From Nocardioides baculatus (lineage in GTDB: Bacteria; Actinomycetota; Actinomycetes; Propionibacteriales; Nocardioidaceae), in contig NZ_JAERSG010000001.1 in assembly GCF_016735675.1 (NCBI RefSeq), positions 558,001 through 622,000 of the forward strand: 64,000 nt of DNA, in the 5' to 3' direction. Positions 32,956-42,030 of the stretch are shown in pieces. The position numbers and the translations under genes are program-made. Position 1 is the first letter of the stretch, and each line of letters opens with the position of its first letter. The notes under the pieces were generated by a model, which saw nothing but the letters and a program-made list of their open reading frames with translations, had not been told where the DNA came from and did not search any database.

Positions 32956-34076
32956 CGCTCCACCTCCTCTCGTCGCTGCCTCTCACGCCGCCAGCCCGGG
33001 TCGACGACCATCCGGATCGCCAGGTCCAGCACCTGCCGGTCGTCGGGACCGGACGGGACGGACGACGTCGGTGCCGGGCGCGGCTGGAGGTCCGCGACGT
33101 CGCCGACGACAGAGTAGCCACGACGGGTCACGGCCCGGACGGTGCGGGCCGCGGACCGCGCCACCCACTCGTGCTCACGGGCGGGTACGCCGACGGGCGC
33201 GGCGCCGCTGTCGGGGATCCGCCGCTGCAAGGTCCGCATCAGTCCCGGACGCTCCTGCCGGTCGACCCGGAGCCCGACGACGGCAGCGACCCGGCGCGCG
33301 AGCTCGGCCTGGTCGGCACCGGGCACGCGCACGACCGGCAGCGACCGGACGCCGACCTGGCGCGGCAGCCGGTCGAGGTCGGTGACGACCCGGACGAACG
33401 GGCGGCGCCCGCCCCAGCGGCGTACGGACGCCACCAGGTCGGCACGGTCGGGCAGCTGGTCGCGCTCGCGCCAGAACCGCAGCCACTCGGCCCACGGCGT
33501 CGCGCCGGTCTCGAAGCAGCGCTGGGTCCAGGTGCGGGCGAGCAGCTCGTCGAGCGGTCGGCCGATCGCGACCACGAACGGGCGCGGACCACCCTCGGGA
33601 CGGCCCACGCCCAGCAGGTGCTCGCGGGTCGCGGTGGCCACGAGCGGGTCGCCGACCAGGCGGATCCGGCGCCGCCACGGCCGCGGCCAGCTGGTGGCCA
33701 CCGGGTCGGCGCCGAGGGCGACCAGGTCGTCGGCGAGCAGGACGCTCGCCACCCGGAGCAGCTCGTGGGCGCTGATCGTCTCGGGGTCGACCGCCGCAGC
33801 GCCGAAGCCGCGGTGCGGGAGCCCGACGAGCGGGAGGTCGGCCTTGCCGCGCCCGGCGGCCGGCGCGGCGAGCACGCGGTCCGCGAGCTCGGGGGTCACG
33901 GGACCTCGGGGGTCGAGGTTGAGCCGGCGCAGCAGCTCGAGCTGCTGGGCACCGGGCAGCGGGCGCGCGGTCGGCGTGCCGGTGGCCGACCACGCGAGCC
34001 AGGGCGTCGTACCCCCGTCACGCAGGTGCGCGACCCAGCCGTGGGCGCGCGCGGACGGGTCGGTGGTGCCGGTCAA
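32952..34076 (-). CDS. Degenerate sulfotransferase-like protein without the PAPS loop
   Basis: A 374-residue homologue of its two neighbours. It keeps the positions TISAHELLRVA (neighbours: ISHEI), FVVAIGRPLDELLARTWTQR (neighbours: SARDL.RQ.P..WQE), and the C-terminal GYSVVGDVADLQPRP (compare GVDVIGDVEDLRPRR). The N-terminal P-loop PKTGT is absent, replaced by WVAHLRDGGTTPWLAW. It is therefore unlikely to bind PAPS in the usual way and may be a partner, a different nucleotide enzyme or a decaying copy. The frame is intact. TTG 34076 overlaps the upstream stop (TTGA), the best coupled start. Confidence 0.72.
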   Translation of the reverse strand: MTGTTDPSARAHGWVAHLRDGGTTPWLAWSATGTPTARPLPGAQQLELLRRLNLDPRGPVTPELADRVLAAPAAGRGKADLPLVGLPHRGFGAAAVDPETISAHELLRVASVLLADDLVALGADPVATSWPRPWRRRIRLVGDPLVATATREHLLGVGRPEGGPRPFVVAIGRPLDELLARTWTQRCFETGATPWAEWLRFWRERDQLPDRADLVASVRRWGGRRPFVRVVTDLDRLPRQVGVRSLPVVRVPGADQAELARRVAAVVGLRVDRQERPGLMRTLQRRIPDSGAAPVGVPAREHEWVARSAARTVRAVTRRGYSVVGDVADLQPRPAPTSSVPSGPDDRQVLDLAIRMVVDPGWRRERQRREEVER

Positions 34077-35158
34077 CGGTCGCGCAACCGGCGTACGGTC
34101 TGGCGCACCTTGTCGCTCACGGTGTCGGCCGCTGCACGGCTGGCGGCTTCCTGGGTCATCACGGCGAGCGCGTCGAGGGCAGCCCCGAGCTCGAGCTTGG
34201 CGCGCACGCGGTCGGGGTTGCGCCACACCTCGCCCTCGGCCGGGCGCCGGGGGCGGAGGTCCTCGACGTCACCGATGACGTCGACGCCGCTGCCCTTCAC
34301 CCAGTCGATCCAGGCCTGCGCGCGCTCCTCGGCGAAGTCGAAACGCTCGGGCGGCAGCCGCACCGGGATCGCTGCGCGGGAGACCAGCACCTCCTGGGCG
34401 AGCACCTCACGGATGAGGTTGTCGTAGGCCGGCTCGCGCCACACGCCGAGCTCGAGGCGACGATTGAGCTTGCGCAGCAGCGAGGTCTCGGCGATGCCGA
34501 GCGACCGGTTGTCGCGCTCGGAGTCCAGTGGCGCCCAGGCAGGGTCGATGCTGAAGGCACGGCAGAAGCGCAGCCACAGCTCGTCGCCGTTGGGACCCCG
34601 GTCGTGCGGGACGGTGACCACGTGGACCCGCTCGGGCGGCAGCTTGGCGCCCCACTGCGACAGCACGCGCGGCAGGTCCATCGCGTTGAAGAACCACGTC
34701 TGGCCCCGCTCGACCTTGGTCAGGAAGCGCTTGAACGGCCACTTGCGACCTTGCTTGATCGACTCCTGCCACGCGGCGGGCAGCTGGCGGCCGAGGTCGC
34801 GCGCGGAGTAGACGACGTGCACCTCGTTGCCGGCGAGGTCGTTCATGGCCTTGGCGATCTTGTCGGGCTTGGCACCGGCGAGGATCTCGTGGCTGATGAC
34901 GACGTTGCCGTCGGCGCGATTGACCCGCTTGACCATGGCGTCCCACGCACCGTTGGCGTGGCCGGGAGAGCCGCCCCAGTCCTGGTCGAGCAGGTCGAGC
35001 GCCGCGCGGAAGTGGAACAGGTCCGAGCGACCACCGCGGCCCACCGGCACGGTCACACCGTGTCGGGTCAGCGACGACGCATTGAGCAGCAGCCGGTCCT
35101 GGAGGTAGGTCGTCCCGGTCTTGGGCGCACCGATGTGCAGGTGGACGACACGGCTCAT
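34073..35158 (-). CDS. Sulfotransferase family protein B (PAPS-dependent type)
   Basis: A 361-residue protein, first gene of a four-gene operon. It has the PAPS loop HIGAPKTGTTYLQDRLLL and the 3'-phosphate region VVYSARDLGRQLPAAWQES, then an acceptor domain with NRSLGIAETSLLRKLNRR, closely matching the third gene of the operon. No membrane helix or signal is visible. Putative role: transfer of sulfate to a cell-surface sugar or lipid; the acceptor is unknown. The ATG at 35158 is about 60 bp from the stop of... the mvaB gene lies on the far side of a short gap, in the same direction. Confidence 0.87.
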   Translation of the reverse strand: MSRVVHLHIGAPKTGTTYLQDRLLLNASSLTRHGVTVPVGRGGRSDLFHFRAALDLLDQDWGGSPGHANGAWDAMVKRVNRADGNVVISHEILAGAKPDKIAKAMNDLAGNEVHVVYSARDLGRQLPAAWQESIKQGRKWPFKRFLTKVERGQTWFFNAMDLPRVLSQWGAKLPPERVHVVTVPHDRGPNGDELWLRFCRAFSIDPAWAPLDSERDNRSLGIAETSLLRKLNRRLELGVWREPAYDNLIREVLAQEVLVSRAAIPVRLPPERFDFAEERAQAWIDWVKGSGVDVIGDVEDLRPRRPAEGEVWRNPDRVRAKLELGAALDALAVMTQEAASRAAADTVSDKVRQTVRRLRDR

Positions 35159-35217
35159 GGCGCTGATTGTGCCAGTCGACAGGCCCCGTCAGTTTCCCCG
35201 GCTACCCGGCGATCGCG

Positions 35218-36144
35218 TCACGCGCCCAGCGCTCGGACGACGGCGCTGGGGCTCGGACGGCCGAGGTGCGCGGCCATCCAGACGCTGGTCGCGACCACGG
35301 CGTCGAGGTCGACCCCGTGGTCGATGCCGAGCCCGGTCAGCATCCACAGGAGGTCCTCGGTGGCGAGGTTGCCGGTCGCCGACTTCGCGTAGGGGCAGCC
35401 CCCGAGGCCGCCGGCGCTCGCGTCGAACGTGGTGATGCCGGACTGCAGCGCGGAGTAGGTGTTGGCGAGCGCCTGGCCGTAGGTGTCGTGGAAGTGCATC
35501 GCCAGCCGGTCGGTGCCGACACCCGCGTCCGCGAAGGCTGCGACGAGCGCCGTGACGTGCCCGGCAGTGGCGACGCCGATGGTGTCGCCGAGGCTGAGCT
35601 GGCTCGCGCCGAGGTCGAGGAGCCGGGTGCCGGCGGTGACGACCTGCTCGATCGGGACGGCGCCCTCCCACGGGTCGCCGAAGCACATCGAGACGTAGGC
35701 GCGGACGTCCATCCCGGCCTCGTGTGCGCGCTCCACGGTCGGCTCGAACATGGCGAACTGCTCGTCGAAGGTGCGGTTGAGGTTCTTGGTCGCGAAGGTC
35801 TCGGTCGCGCTGCCGAAGATCGCGACGTGCTCCAGGCCGAGCGCGAGCGCCCGGTCGAGGCCGCGCTCGTTGGGCACCAGCACGGGGAGGTGCCGACCCT
35901 CCTCGCCGAGGTCGGTCATCAGCTCGGCGGCGTCGGCGAGCTGCGGCACCCAGCGGGGGTGCACGAAGCTGGTCGCCTCGACGATCGGCAGGCCGGCGGC
36001 GACGAGGCGTCGTACGAACTCGGCCTTGACCTCGACCGGGACGATCGCCTTCTCGTTCTGGAGACCGTCACGCGGACCGACCTCGTAGATCGTGACGGCG
36101 GACGGCAGGCCGTCGGCGCGGACGGTCATCGGGAGGTCAGCCAT
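35218..36144 (-). CDS. mvaB: Hydroxymethylglutaryl-CoA lyase
   Basis: Splits HMG-CoA into acetyl-CoA and acetoacetate, the last step of leucine degradation. The 308-residue protein has the DRE-TIM barrel entry YEVGPRDGLQNE, the metal His motif AMHFHDTYGQALANTYSAL, and the flexible-loop Cys signature AGGLGGCPYAKSATGN (many homologues end GASGN instead). Its ATG overlaps the end of the carboxylase alpha gene by 8 nt, so the two are coupled. Confidence 0.96.
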   Translation of the reverse strand: MADLPMTVRADGLPSAVTIYEVGPRDGLQNEKAIVPVEVKAEFVRRLVAAGLPIVEATSFVHPRWVPQLADAAELMTDLGEEGRHLPVLVPNERGLDRALALGLEHVAIFGSATETFATKNLNRTFDEQFAMFEPTVERAHEAGMDVRAYVSMCFGDPWEGAVPIEQVVTAGTRLLDLGASQLSLGDTIGVATAGHVTALVAAFADAGVGTDRLAMHFHDTYGQALANTYSALQSGITTFDASAGGLGGCPYAKSATGNLATEDLLWMLTGLGIDHGVDLDAVVATSVWMAAHLGRPSPSAVVRALGA

Positions 36145-38089
36145 CGGACGGCTCCACGGTGAAGAGCGCGGCGCCGAGCTTGACGAGGTCGCCCACCGCG
36201 GCGCCGACCGTCGTCACCGTGCCGGCGAAGGGCGCCTTGAGAGCGAGCTCCATCTTCATCGCCTCCATCACGCCCAGCGTCTCACCCTCGGCCACGGCCT
36301 GGCCCTCGGCGACGTTGACCGCGAGGACGGTGCCGGGCATCGGGGCGAGCAGGGTGCCGTCACCGGCCGCGCCGGCGTGGTCGGCGAACGGGTCTGGCCT
36401 GTCGAACACGAAGCGCTGCCCCCGGTGCAGCACCTCGACGGCCGACGAGGTGCCGCGCACGGTCGCGTGCTCGCGCCGTCCGTCGACCTCCGCGTCGATC
36501 CACGCGTGCCGGCCCGACTGGTGGGACTCGAAGACGACGACCGACGCAGAGGCGGGCTCGACGGTGACCGGGCCGTCGACGTCGACGACCACCGGTGCGG
36601 GCTCGCCGCCCATCCGCCACCCGTCGGTCCGCCACGGGTCGCTCGTCCCGTCCTCGCGGGGCGCCAGCGCGTGGGCGGCGAGGAGCCGGGCCAGGTCGCG
36701 GTCGGGGGCCGGCACCTCGTGGTGGTCGAGCCACGCCGTGTCGATCGTCGCGTCACGGAACTCGTCCGAGCGGGCGAGCGCCGCGAGGAACCCCGTGTTG
36801 GTGGTGAGGCCGAGGATGTGGGTGCTCTCCAGACCCCGGACCAGCCTCCGGCGCGCGTCCTCCCGGTCCCGACCCCAGGCGATCACCTTCCCGAGCATCG
36901 GGTCGTAGGCCGTCGTCACCTCCTGGAAGGACTCGAGGGCGTGGTCGACGCGCAGGCGCCCGACGACCGCCCCGGTGTCGTGGTCGTGGTCGGACTCGAC
37001 GCCGTCCGCGAAGTGCGCGCCCGGCCACGTCACCTCGGTCGCGACGCCGGCCTGCGGGAGGAAGCCGTGGAACGAGTCCTCGGCGTAGACCCGGGCCTCG
37101 ATGGCGTGGCCGTGGAGGGTGATCGCGTCCTGGGCGAACGGCAGCGGCTCGCCGGTCGCGACGAGGAGCTGGAGCTCGACGAGGTCGACCCGCTCGCTCC
37201 CCTTCTCGGACCGGACCCGGGTGACCTCCTCGGTGACCGGGTGCTCGACCTGGAGGCGGGTGTTCATCTCGAGGAAGTAGAACTCGCCGGTGGCGTTGTC
37301 GAGCAGGAACTCGACCGTGCCGGCGCCGGTGTAGCCGCACTGCGCGGCCAGGGCGACCGCGGAGCTCGTGATCGCGGCCCGCTGCTCGTCGCTGATCGTC
37401 GGGGCCGGCGCCTCCTCGAGCACCTTTTGGTGGCGACGCTGGGTGGAGCAGTCGCGCTCGAAGAAGTGCAGGACGGTGCCGTGGGTGTCCCCCATGACCT
37501 GCACCTCGATGTGACGACCCGACTCGACGTACTTCTCGACGAGGATCGTGTCGTCGCCGAAGGAGGACCGGGCCTCGCGCTGCGCGGCGGCGAACGACTC
37601 GTCGTACTCGCTCGCCGAGCGCACGACGCGCATGCCCTTGCCGCCACCGCCGGCCGCGGCCTTGACCAGCACGGGATAGGAGAAGGAGTCCTTGTCGTCC
37701 GCCAGGGAGTACGACGGCACGACCGGCACCCCGGCCGCCACCGCGACCTCTCGGGCGGCGTCCTTGCGGCCCATCGCGTCCATCACGTCGGCCGACGGGC
37801 CGACCAGGGTGATGCCGGCGTCGGCCAGCGCGCGGGCGAAGGGCGCCCGCTCGGACAGGAAGCCGTAGCCGGGGTGGACGTAGCCCGCGCCTGTCTCGCG
37901 CGCGGCCGCCACGACCTCGTCGATGTCGAGGTAGGAACCGACCCGCACCGCCCGGTCGGCCGCGCGCACGTGGGGCGCGTCGGCGTCGAGGTCGGTGTGG
38001 ATGGCGACGCATCCCCAGCCGAGGCGCTTCGCCGTACGCATCACGCGCAGCGCGATCTCGCCGCGGTTGGCGATCAAGAGGGTGTTCAT
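36137..38089 (-). CDS. mccA: Acyl-CoA carboxylase biotin-carrying alpha subunit (probably methylcrotonoyl-CoA carboxylase)
   Basis: Biotin carboxylase plus carrier in one chain, 650 residues: N-terminal NRGEIALRVMRTAKRLG, the ATP-grasp loop KAAAGGGGKGMR, EMNTRLQVEHPVTEE, a linking middle domain, and a C-terminal biotinyl domain with the lysine motif VMEAMKMELAL. It carboxylates biotin and hands CO2 to the beta subunit. Substrate choice (3-methylcrotonyl-CoA) is inferred from the adjoining HMG-CoA lyase and beta subunit. A REP-like repeat fills the gap to the beta-subunit gene upstream. Confidence 0.94.
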   Translation of the reverse strand: MNTLLIANRGEIALRVMRTAKRLGWGCVAIHTDLDADAPHVRAADRAVRVGSYLDIDEVVAAARETGAGYVHPGYGFLSERAPFARALADAGITLVGPSADVMDAMGRKDAAREVAVAAGVPVVPSYSLADDKDSFSYPVLVKAAAGGGGKGMRVVRSASEYDESFAAAQREARSSFGDDTILVEKYVESGRHIEVQVMGDTHGTVLHFFERDCSTQRRHQKVLEEAPAPTISDEQRAAITSSAVALAAQCGYTGAGTVEFLLDNATGEFYFLEMNTRLQVEHPVTEEVTRVRSEKGSERVDLVELQLLVATGEPLPFAQDAITLHGHAIEARVYAEDSFHGFLPQAGVATEVTWPGAHFADGVESDHDHDTGAVVGRLRVDHALESFQEVTTAYDPMLGKVIAWGRDREDARRRLVRGLESTHILGLTTNTGFLAALARSDEFRDATIDTAWLDHHEVPAPDRDLARLLAAHALAPREDGTSDPWRTDGWRMGGEPAPVVVDVDGPVTVEPASASVVVFESHQSGRHAWIDAEVDGRREHATVRGTSSAVEVLHRGQRFVFDRPDPFADHAGAAGDGTLLAPMPGTVLAVNVAEGQAVAEGETLGVMEAMKMELALKAPFAGTVTTVGAAVGDLVKLGAALFTVEPSDG

Positions 38090-38112
38090 GGGTTCTCCTG
38101 GTCCTGGTGGCC

Positions 38113-38193
38113 GGGTCTCGTGACGGTCGCTGCGCGACCTCCTCGACCAACGGTGCCGCTGGTCGAGGAAGGACGAAGTCCTGTCACGGGACC
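38113..38193. repeat. REP-like palindromic repeat, copy B
   Basis: Contains CGTGACGGTCGCTGCGCGAC, CTCCTCGACC, GGTCGAGGAAGGACG and AAGTCCTGTCACG, the same modules as copy A (22245-22338) in inverted order. It sits in the 112-bp gap between the two carboxylase genes, where it could lower readthrough from mccB into mccA or protect the upstream message. Confidence 0.75.
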
Positions 38194-38201
38194 GAGGCCC
38201 A

Positions 38202-39785
38202 TCACATGCGGAAGATGCCGTAGGACGGCTCGGGGATCGGGGCGTAGGACGTCGCGGCGAGGGCCATGCCGAGCACGCGGCGGGTGTCGGCGGGGTCGAT
38301 GATCCCGTCGTCCCAGAGCCGGGCGCTGGCGTAGTAGGGCGAGCCCTGGGTCTCGTACTGCTCGCGGATCGGGGCCTTGAACGCCTCGACCGCCTCCTCG
38401 TCCTGCAGGTCGGTGCGCACGGTCGCGAGGACCGAGGCGGCCTGCTCGCCGCCCATCACCGAGATCCGCGCGTTGGGCCACATCCAGAGGAAGCGCGGGT
38501 CGTAGGCCCGACCGCACATGCCGTAGTTGCCGGCGCCGAAGGAGCCGCCGATGACGACGGTGAACTTCGGCACCACGCTGCACGCGACCGCGGTGACCAG
38601 CTTGGCGCCGTCGCGCGCGATGCCGCGGTTCTCGTACTCGCGGCCGACCATGAAGCCGGTGATGTTCTGCAGGAACACCAGCGGGATCTTGCGCTGGTTG
38701 CACAGCTCGATGAAGTGCGCGCCCTTGAGTGCCGACTCGCTGAACAGGATGCCGTTGTTGGCGACGATGCCGACCTCGTGACCGAAGATCCGGGCGAAGC
38801 CGCACACGAGCGTGTCGCCGTAGAGCTTCTTGAACTCGTGGAACCGGCTGCCGTCGACCACGCGCCGGATCACCTCACGCACGTCGTAGGGCGTGCGGGT
38901 GTCGGTGGGTACGACGTCGTAGAGCGAGTCCGCCGGCTCGTGCGGCTCCTCCACCTCGGCCCTCGGCTCGCGGGCCGGGCTCACCGCGGGGAGGGTGTCG
39001 ACGATCGAGCGGACGATCGCCAGCGCGTGGGCGTCGTCCTCGGCGAGGTGGTCGACGACCCCGGACGTACGCGCGTGGACGTCGCCGCCGCCGAGGTCCT
39101 CGGCCGTCACGACCTCGCCGGTCGCGGCCTTCACCAGGGGCGGGCCGCCGAGGAAGATCGTGCCCTGGTTGCGCACGATCACCGTCTCGTCGGACATCGC
39201 CGGGACGTAGGCGCCGCCGGCGGTGCACGAGCCCATCACGCTGGCGATCTGCGGGATCCCCTGCGCCGACAGGTTGGCCTGGTTGAAGAAGATCCGGCCG
39301 AAGTGCTCGCGGTCGGGGAACACCTCGTCCTGCATCGGCAGGAAGGCGCCGCCGGAGTCGACGAGGTAGATGCACGGCAGGTGGTTCTCCAGGGCGATCG
39401 CCTGCGCGCGGAGGTGCTTCTTGACCGTCATCGGGTAGTAGGTGCCGCCCTTGACGGTGGCGTCGTTGGCCACGATGACGCACTCGCGGCCCGAGACCCG
39501 GCCAATGCCGGCGACGACCCCTGCCGACGGGACGGCGTAGTCGTCACCCTCTCCCCCGGACCCACTGCCGTACATCCCGTAGCCCGCCAGCGGCGCCAGC
39601 TCGAGGAACGGGCTGCCGGCGTCGAGCAGCCGGTCGACGCGGTCGCGGGCGAGCAGCTTGCCCCGGTCGGTGTGCTTCTTCCGCGCGCTCTCCGAGCCGC
39701 CCTGCCGGACGCGGGCGAGCCGCGCGCGCAGGTCGTCGACGAGCTCGCGCATGGTCGGGGTGCTCACGGGTGAGGTCTCGGACAC
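38202..39785 (-). CDS. mccB: Acyl-CoA carboxylase beta subunit (probably methylcrotonoyl-CoA carboxylase)
   Basis: Carboxyltransferase subunit of 527 residues that moves CO2 from biotin to the acyl-CoA. Typical motifs: [36 protein letters not shown] (acyl-CoA oxyanion hole) and, in the C-terminal half, [20 protein letters not shown]. This size and sequence style are of the methylcrotonoyl-CoA/geranoyl-CoA group. The GTG at 39785 is 6 nt after a -10 box (TAACCT) embedded in a palindromic operator, so the operon mRNA is probably leaderless and repressed by a TetR protein. Confidence 0.94.
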   Translation of the reverse strand: MSETSPVSTPTMRELVDDLRARLARVRQGGSESARKKHTDRGKLLARDRVDRLLDAGSPFLELAPLAGYGMYGSGSGGEGDDYAVPSAGVVAGIGRVSGRECVIVANDATVKGGTYYPMTVKKHLRAQAIALENHLPCIYLVDSGGAFLPMQDEVFPDREHFGRIFFNQANLSAQGIPQIASVMGSCTAGGAYVPAMSDETVIVRNQGTIFLGGPPLVKAATGEVVTAEDLGGGDVHARTSGVVDHLAEDDAHALAIVRSIVDTLPAVSPAREPRAEVEEPHEPADSLYDVVPTDTRTPYDVREVIRRVVDGSRFHEFKKLYGDTLVCGFARIFGHEVGIVANNGILFSESALKGAHFIELCNQRKIPLVFLQNITGFMVGREYENRGIARDGAKLVTAVACSVVPKFTVVIGGSFGAGNYGMCGRAYDPRFLWMWPNARISVMGGEQAASVLATVRTDLQDEEAVEAFKAPIREQYETQGSPYYASARLWDDGIIDPADTRRVLGMALAATSYAPIPEPSYGIFRM

Positions 39786-39791
39786 CCGGCT

Positions 39792-39820
39792 AGGTTAGCG
39801 ATCGTTAACCTGCGGGTCCA
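39792..39820 (-). promoter_or_regulatory. Leaderless mccB promoter
   Basis: On the minus strand, TGGACC (39820-39815), a 17-nt spacer, TAACCT (39797-39792), 6 nt, then GTG 39785. The -10 is the 3' half of the palindromic operator. The region overlaps the end of the histidine kinase gene. Confidence 0.6.
39793..39810. promoter_or_regulatory. GGTTA-N8-TAACC operator at the leucine-degradation promoter
   Basis: GGTTAGCGATCGTTAACC, part of a 20-bp near-perfect palindrome (39792-39811), covering the mccB -10 box. The same half-sites with the same 8-bp spacing occur at 42031-42048, on the -10 of the nearby TetR gene. A shared repressor is the simplest explanation. Confidence 0.7.
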
Positions 39821-40991
39821 GTGCTGCGAACTCCCCCTGCACCGTGGTGCCGCGGCCCGGGAGCGAGACCACCTCGAGGATGCCGCCGGCCGCGGCGATG
39901 CGCGCCTCCATGCCCAGCAGCCCGCCCGGCTCGACCTGACGGCGGTCGAACCCGCGACCGTCGTCGGTCACGCTGAACTCGAGGTGCGGCAGCCCCCGCA
40001 GGGTCACGAGGACCTTCGTGGCCCGGGCGTGCTTGGCCACGTTGGTGAGCGCCTCGAGGATGCAGAAGTACGCCGCCGCCTCGACCTGCGGCGTCTGGCG
40101 ACCGACGTCGAACACCTCGAGCGTCACCGGCACGACCGAGCGCCGGGCCATAGCCTGGAGGGCGATGACCAGGCCGCGCTCGACGAGCAGCGGCGGATAG
40201 ATCCCGCGGGCGAGCTCACGCAGCTCGCCCATGATCTCGCGGTTGTCGGCGGCGAGCTGGCCGAGCAGCACGGCCGCACCGTCGTGGCGCCCCGCCAGCA
40301 GCTCCTTGCGGGCGCGCTCGATCGTCACGCTCATGGTCAGGAGCCGCTGCTGGGCCCCGTCGTGCAGGTCGCGCTCGATGCTGCGGCGCGCGGCGTCGGC
40401 GACGTCGACGATGAGGGTGCGCGACTCCGCGAGCTGCTCGGTCTTCTCGGTGAGGCGCTGGTAGGCGTCGCGGACCAGGTAGGTCACCACGAGCACGACG
40501 GCCGGCAACGACGACGCGATCACCACGGCGTTGACCCACCAGAGATCGTTGAGCGCGTCGTCGCGACGCGCCTCGGCGAGCGCCGCCACGCCAGCGCTGC
40601 CCACCACCGCGTAGACGAGGAAGGCGTTGAGCCACGCCCGGGAGACGTAGGGGATCGCGACCAGCATCGGGACGAGCATCAACATGGCGGTGAGCGGCGA
40701 GAGGTTGGGCGTCGCGTAGGTGCCACCCACCGCGAACGAGCCGGCCGACAGCGCGAAGCCGACCAGGACCGCCCGCGCCCCGTAGCGCGGGGTGAGCGGC
40801 AGCGTCACCAGCATCAGCGCGGTCGCGAGGAGCATCACCGCGAGGTCCACCAGCACGGCCGTGTGCCGGAACCCCAGGACGTACGCCGTCCCGAGGACCG
40901 CGGTCGAGAACGTCAGCGCGACGAGGTTGATCCGCAGCAGCCGGACGAGCGGCGGGTCGAGGGAGTCCCACCCGGCGAGCAGGCGGCTCAT
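39795..40991 (-). CDS. NarL-type sensor histidine kinase
   Basis: A 398-residue membrane kinase: four or five hydrophobic helices in the first 150 residues with short loops, then a HisKA_3 dimerisation domain (RRSIERDLHDGAQQRLLTMS, phospho-accepting His) and an HATPase domain (FCILEALTNVAKHARAT; VTDDGRGFD; GLLGMEARIAAAGG). With almost no extracytoplasmic domain, it probably senses within the membrane. Its ATG overlaps the stop of the response regulator (ATGA), so the pair is co-translated; here the regulator gene comes first. Confidence 0.94.
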   Translation of the reverse strand: MSRLLAGWDSLDPPLVRLLRINLVALTFSTAVLGTAYVLGFRHTAVLVDLAVMLLATALMLVTLPLTPRYGARAVLVGFALSAGSFAVGGTYATPNLSPLTAMLMLVPMLVAIPYVSRAWLNAFLVYAVVGSAGVAALAEARRDDALNDLWWVNAVVIASSLPAVVLVVTYLVRDAYQRLTEKTEQLAESRTLIVDVADAARRSIERDLHDGAQQRLLTMSVTIERARKELLAGRHDGAAVLLGQLAADNREIMGELRELARGIYPPLLVERGLVIALQAMARRSVVPVTLEVFDVGRQTPQVEAAAYFCILEALTNVAKHARATKVLVTLRGLPHLEFSVTDDGRGFDRRQVEPGGLLGMEARIAAAGGILEVVSLPGRGTTVQGEFAALDPQVNDR

Positions 40992-41695
40992 CGGAGCGGC
41001 GCCACCCGACCGCTCACGCCGCCACCGACGCCTGCCTCGCTCAGGAACACGAGCGTCGCGGCGACCCGGCGGTGCACGGGCGACTCCGCGGGGAGGTCGA
41101 GCTTGGTCAGGATCGAGTTGATGTGCTTCTCCACCGCCCGGTCGGTGATCACCAGCTCGTCGGCGATCGCCCTGTTGGTCATGCCCCGCGCGATCATGGA
41201 GAGGACCTCGAGCTCGCGCGGGGTCAGCCGGTCGAGGAGCGAGTCGTGGCGGCGCGTCCCGGTCGCCACCAGCGCGTCGACGACGATCTGGTCGATGACC
41301 GACCCTCCGGCGGCGACCGTACGGAGGGCGGCCACCAGCTCGTCGACGTCGGCCACCCGTTCCTTCAGGAGGTAGCCGCGACCGTCGCTGCCGTCGCGGA
41401 CCAGGTCGAGGGCGTACTCCACGTCGGAGTACTGCGTGAGGGCGACGACGCCGATGCCGGGATGCGTACGCCGCAGCACGGCTGCCGCGCGGATGCCCTC
41501 GTCGGTGAAGTCGGGCGGCATCCGGATGTCGGTCAGCAGCACGTCGGGCCGGTGCTCCTCGACCCTGGCGAGGAGCTCGGGCAGGTTGGTCGCGGTCGCC
41601 ACGACGTCGATGTCGTCGAACCCGTCGAGCAGCGCGAGGACGCCGGCGCGGAGGAGGTCCCCGTCCTCGGCGAGGACCACTCGGATCTGCGACAT
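40988..41695 (-). CDS. NarL/FixJ family response regulator
   Basis: A 235-residue regulator. Receiver domain: IRVVLAEDGDLLRAGVL with acidic pocket residues, phospho-Asp in VLLTDIRMPP, and LLKERV with the conserved Lys. A LuxR-type helix-turn-helix follows (LTPRELEVLSMIARGMTNRA, then IADELVITDRAVEKHI). Partner of the kinase gene just downstream. Targets unknown; neither gene shows an obvious link to the adjacent leucine genes. Confidence 0.95.
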   Translation of the reverse strand: MSQIRVVLAEDGDLLRAGVLALLDGFDDIDVVATATNLPELLARVEEHRPDVLLTDIRMPPDFTDEGIRAAAVLRRTHPGIGVVALTQYSDVEYALDLVRDGSDGRGYLLKERVADVDELVAALRTVAAGGSVIDQIVVDALVATGTRRHDSLLDRLTPRELEVLSMIARGMTNRAIADELVITDRAVEKHINSILTKLDLPAESPVHRRVAATLVFLSEAGVGGGVSGRVAPLR

Positions 41696-41740
41696 GTCGG
41701 CACTGTAGCCACGGGCCTCGCCGGGCGTCGGTAGAGCAGG

Positions 41741-41815
41741 CACCACCCTCTCCGCGCCCGTCGACGGAGGTCGTTGGCCGGAACTCCGTCGAAAGGTGGT
41801 GGTGCCACCACTGGA
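41741..41815. repeat. Nested inverted repeats in the 361-bp gap before the TetR gene
   Basis: CACCACC (41741-41747) pairs with GGTGGTG (41795-41801); inside it GACGGAG (41763-41769) pairs with CTCCGTC (41784-41790); and GTGGTGG-TG-CCACCAC follows directly. The gap 41696-42056 has no protein-coding bias. It also holds a very strong ribosome-site-like AAGGGGAGG (41917-41925). Probably regulatory for the two-component genes, whose start is 46 bp away. Confidence 0.45.
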
Positions 41816-42030
41816 TTTCTCCCCGGTCGCGAGCGAGACTCGAGGCACACGTGGTGCGTTGATCGTGGGGATCAGACCAGAGGGCTGTTGCGGGGGTGCA
41901 GCCCACTGGAAGCACCAAGGGGAGGCATGTGTGATTCCGCTCGCCATATGGGAGCAACCGGAGCGACAGCTGCGACGCGACGTGACGCTCCCGTCGCCAC
42001 GACGCTCTGCGGACGAACTGGCACTCGAGG

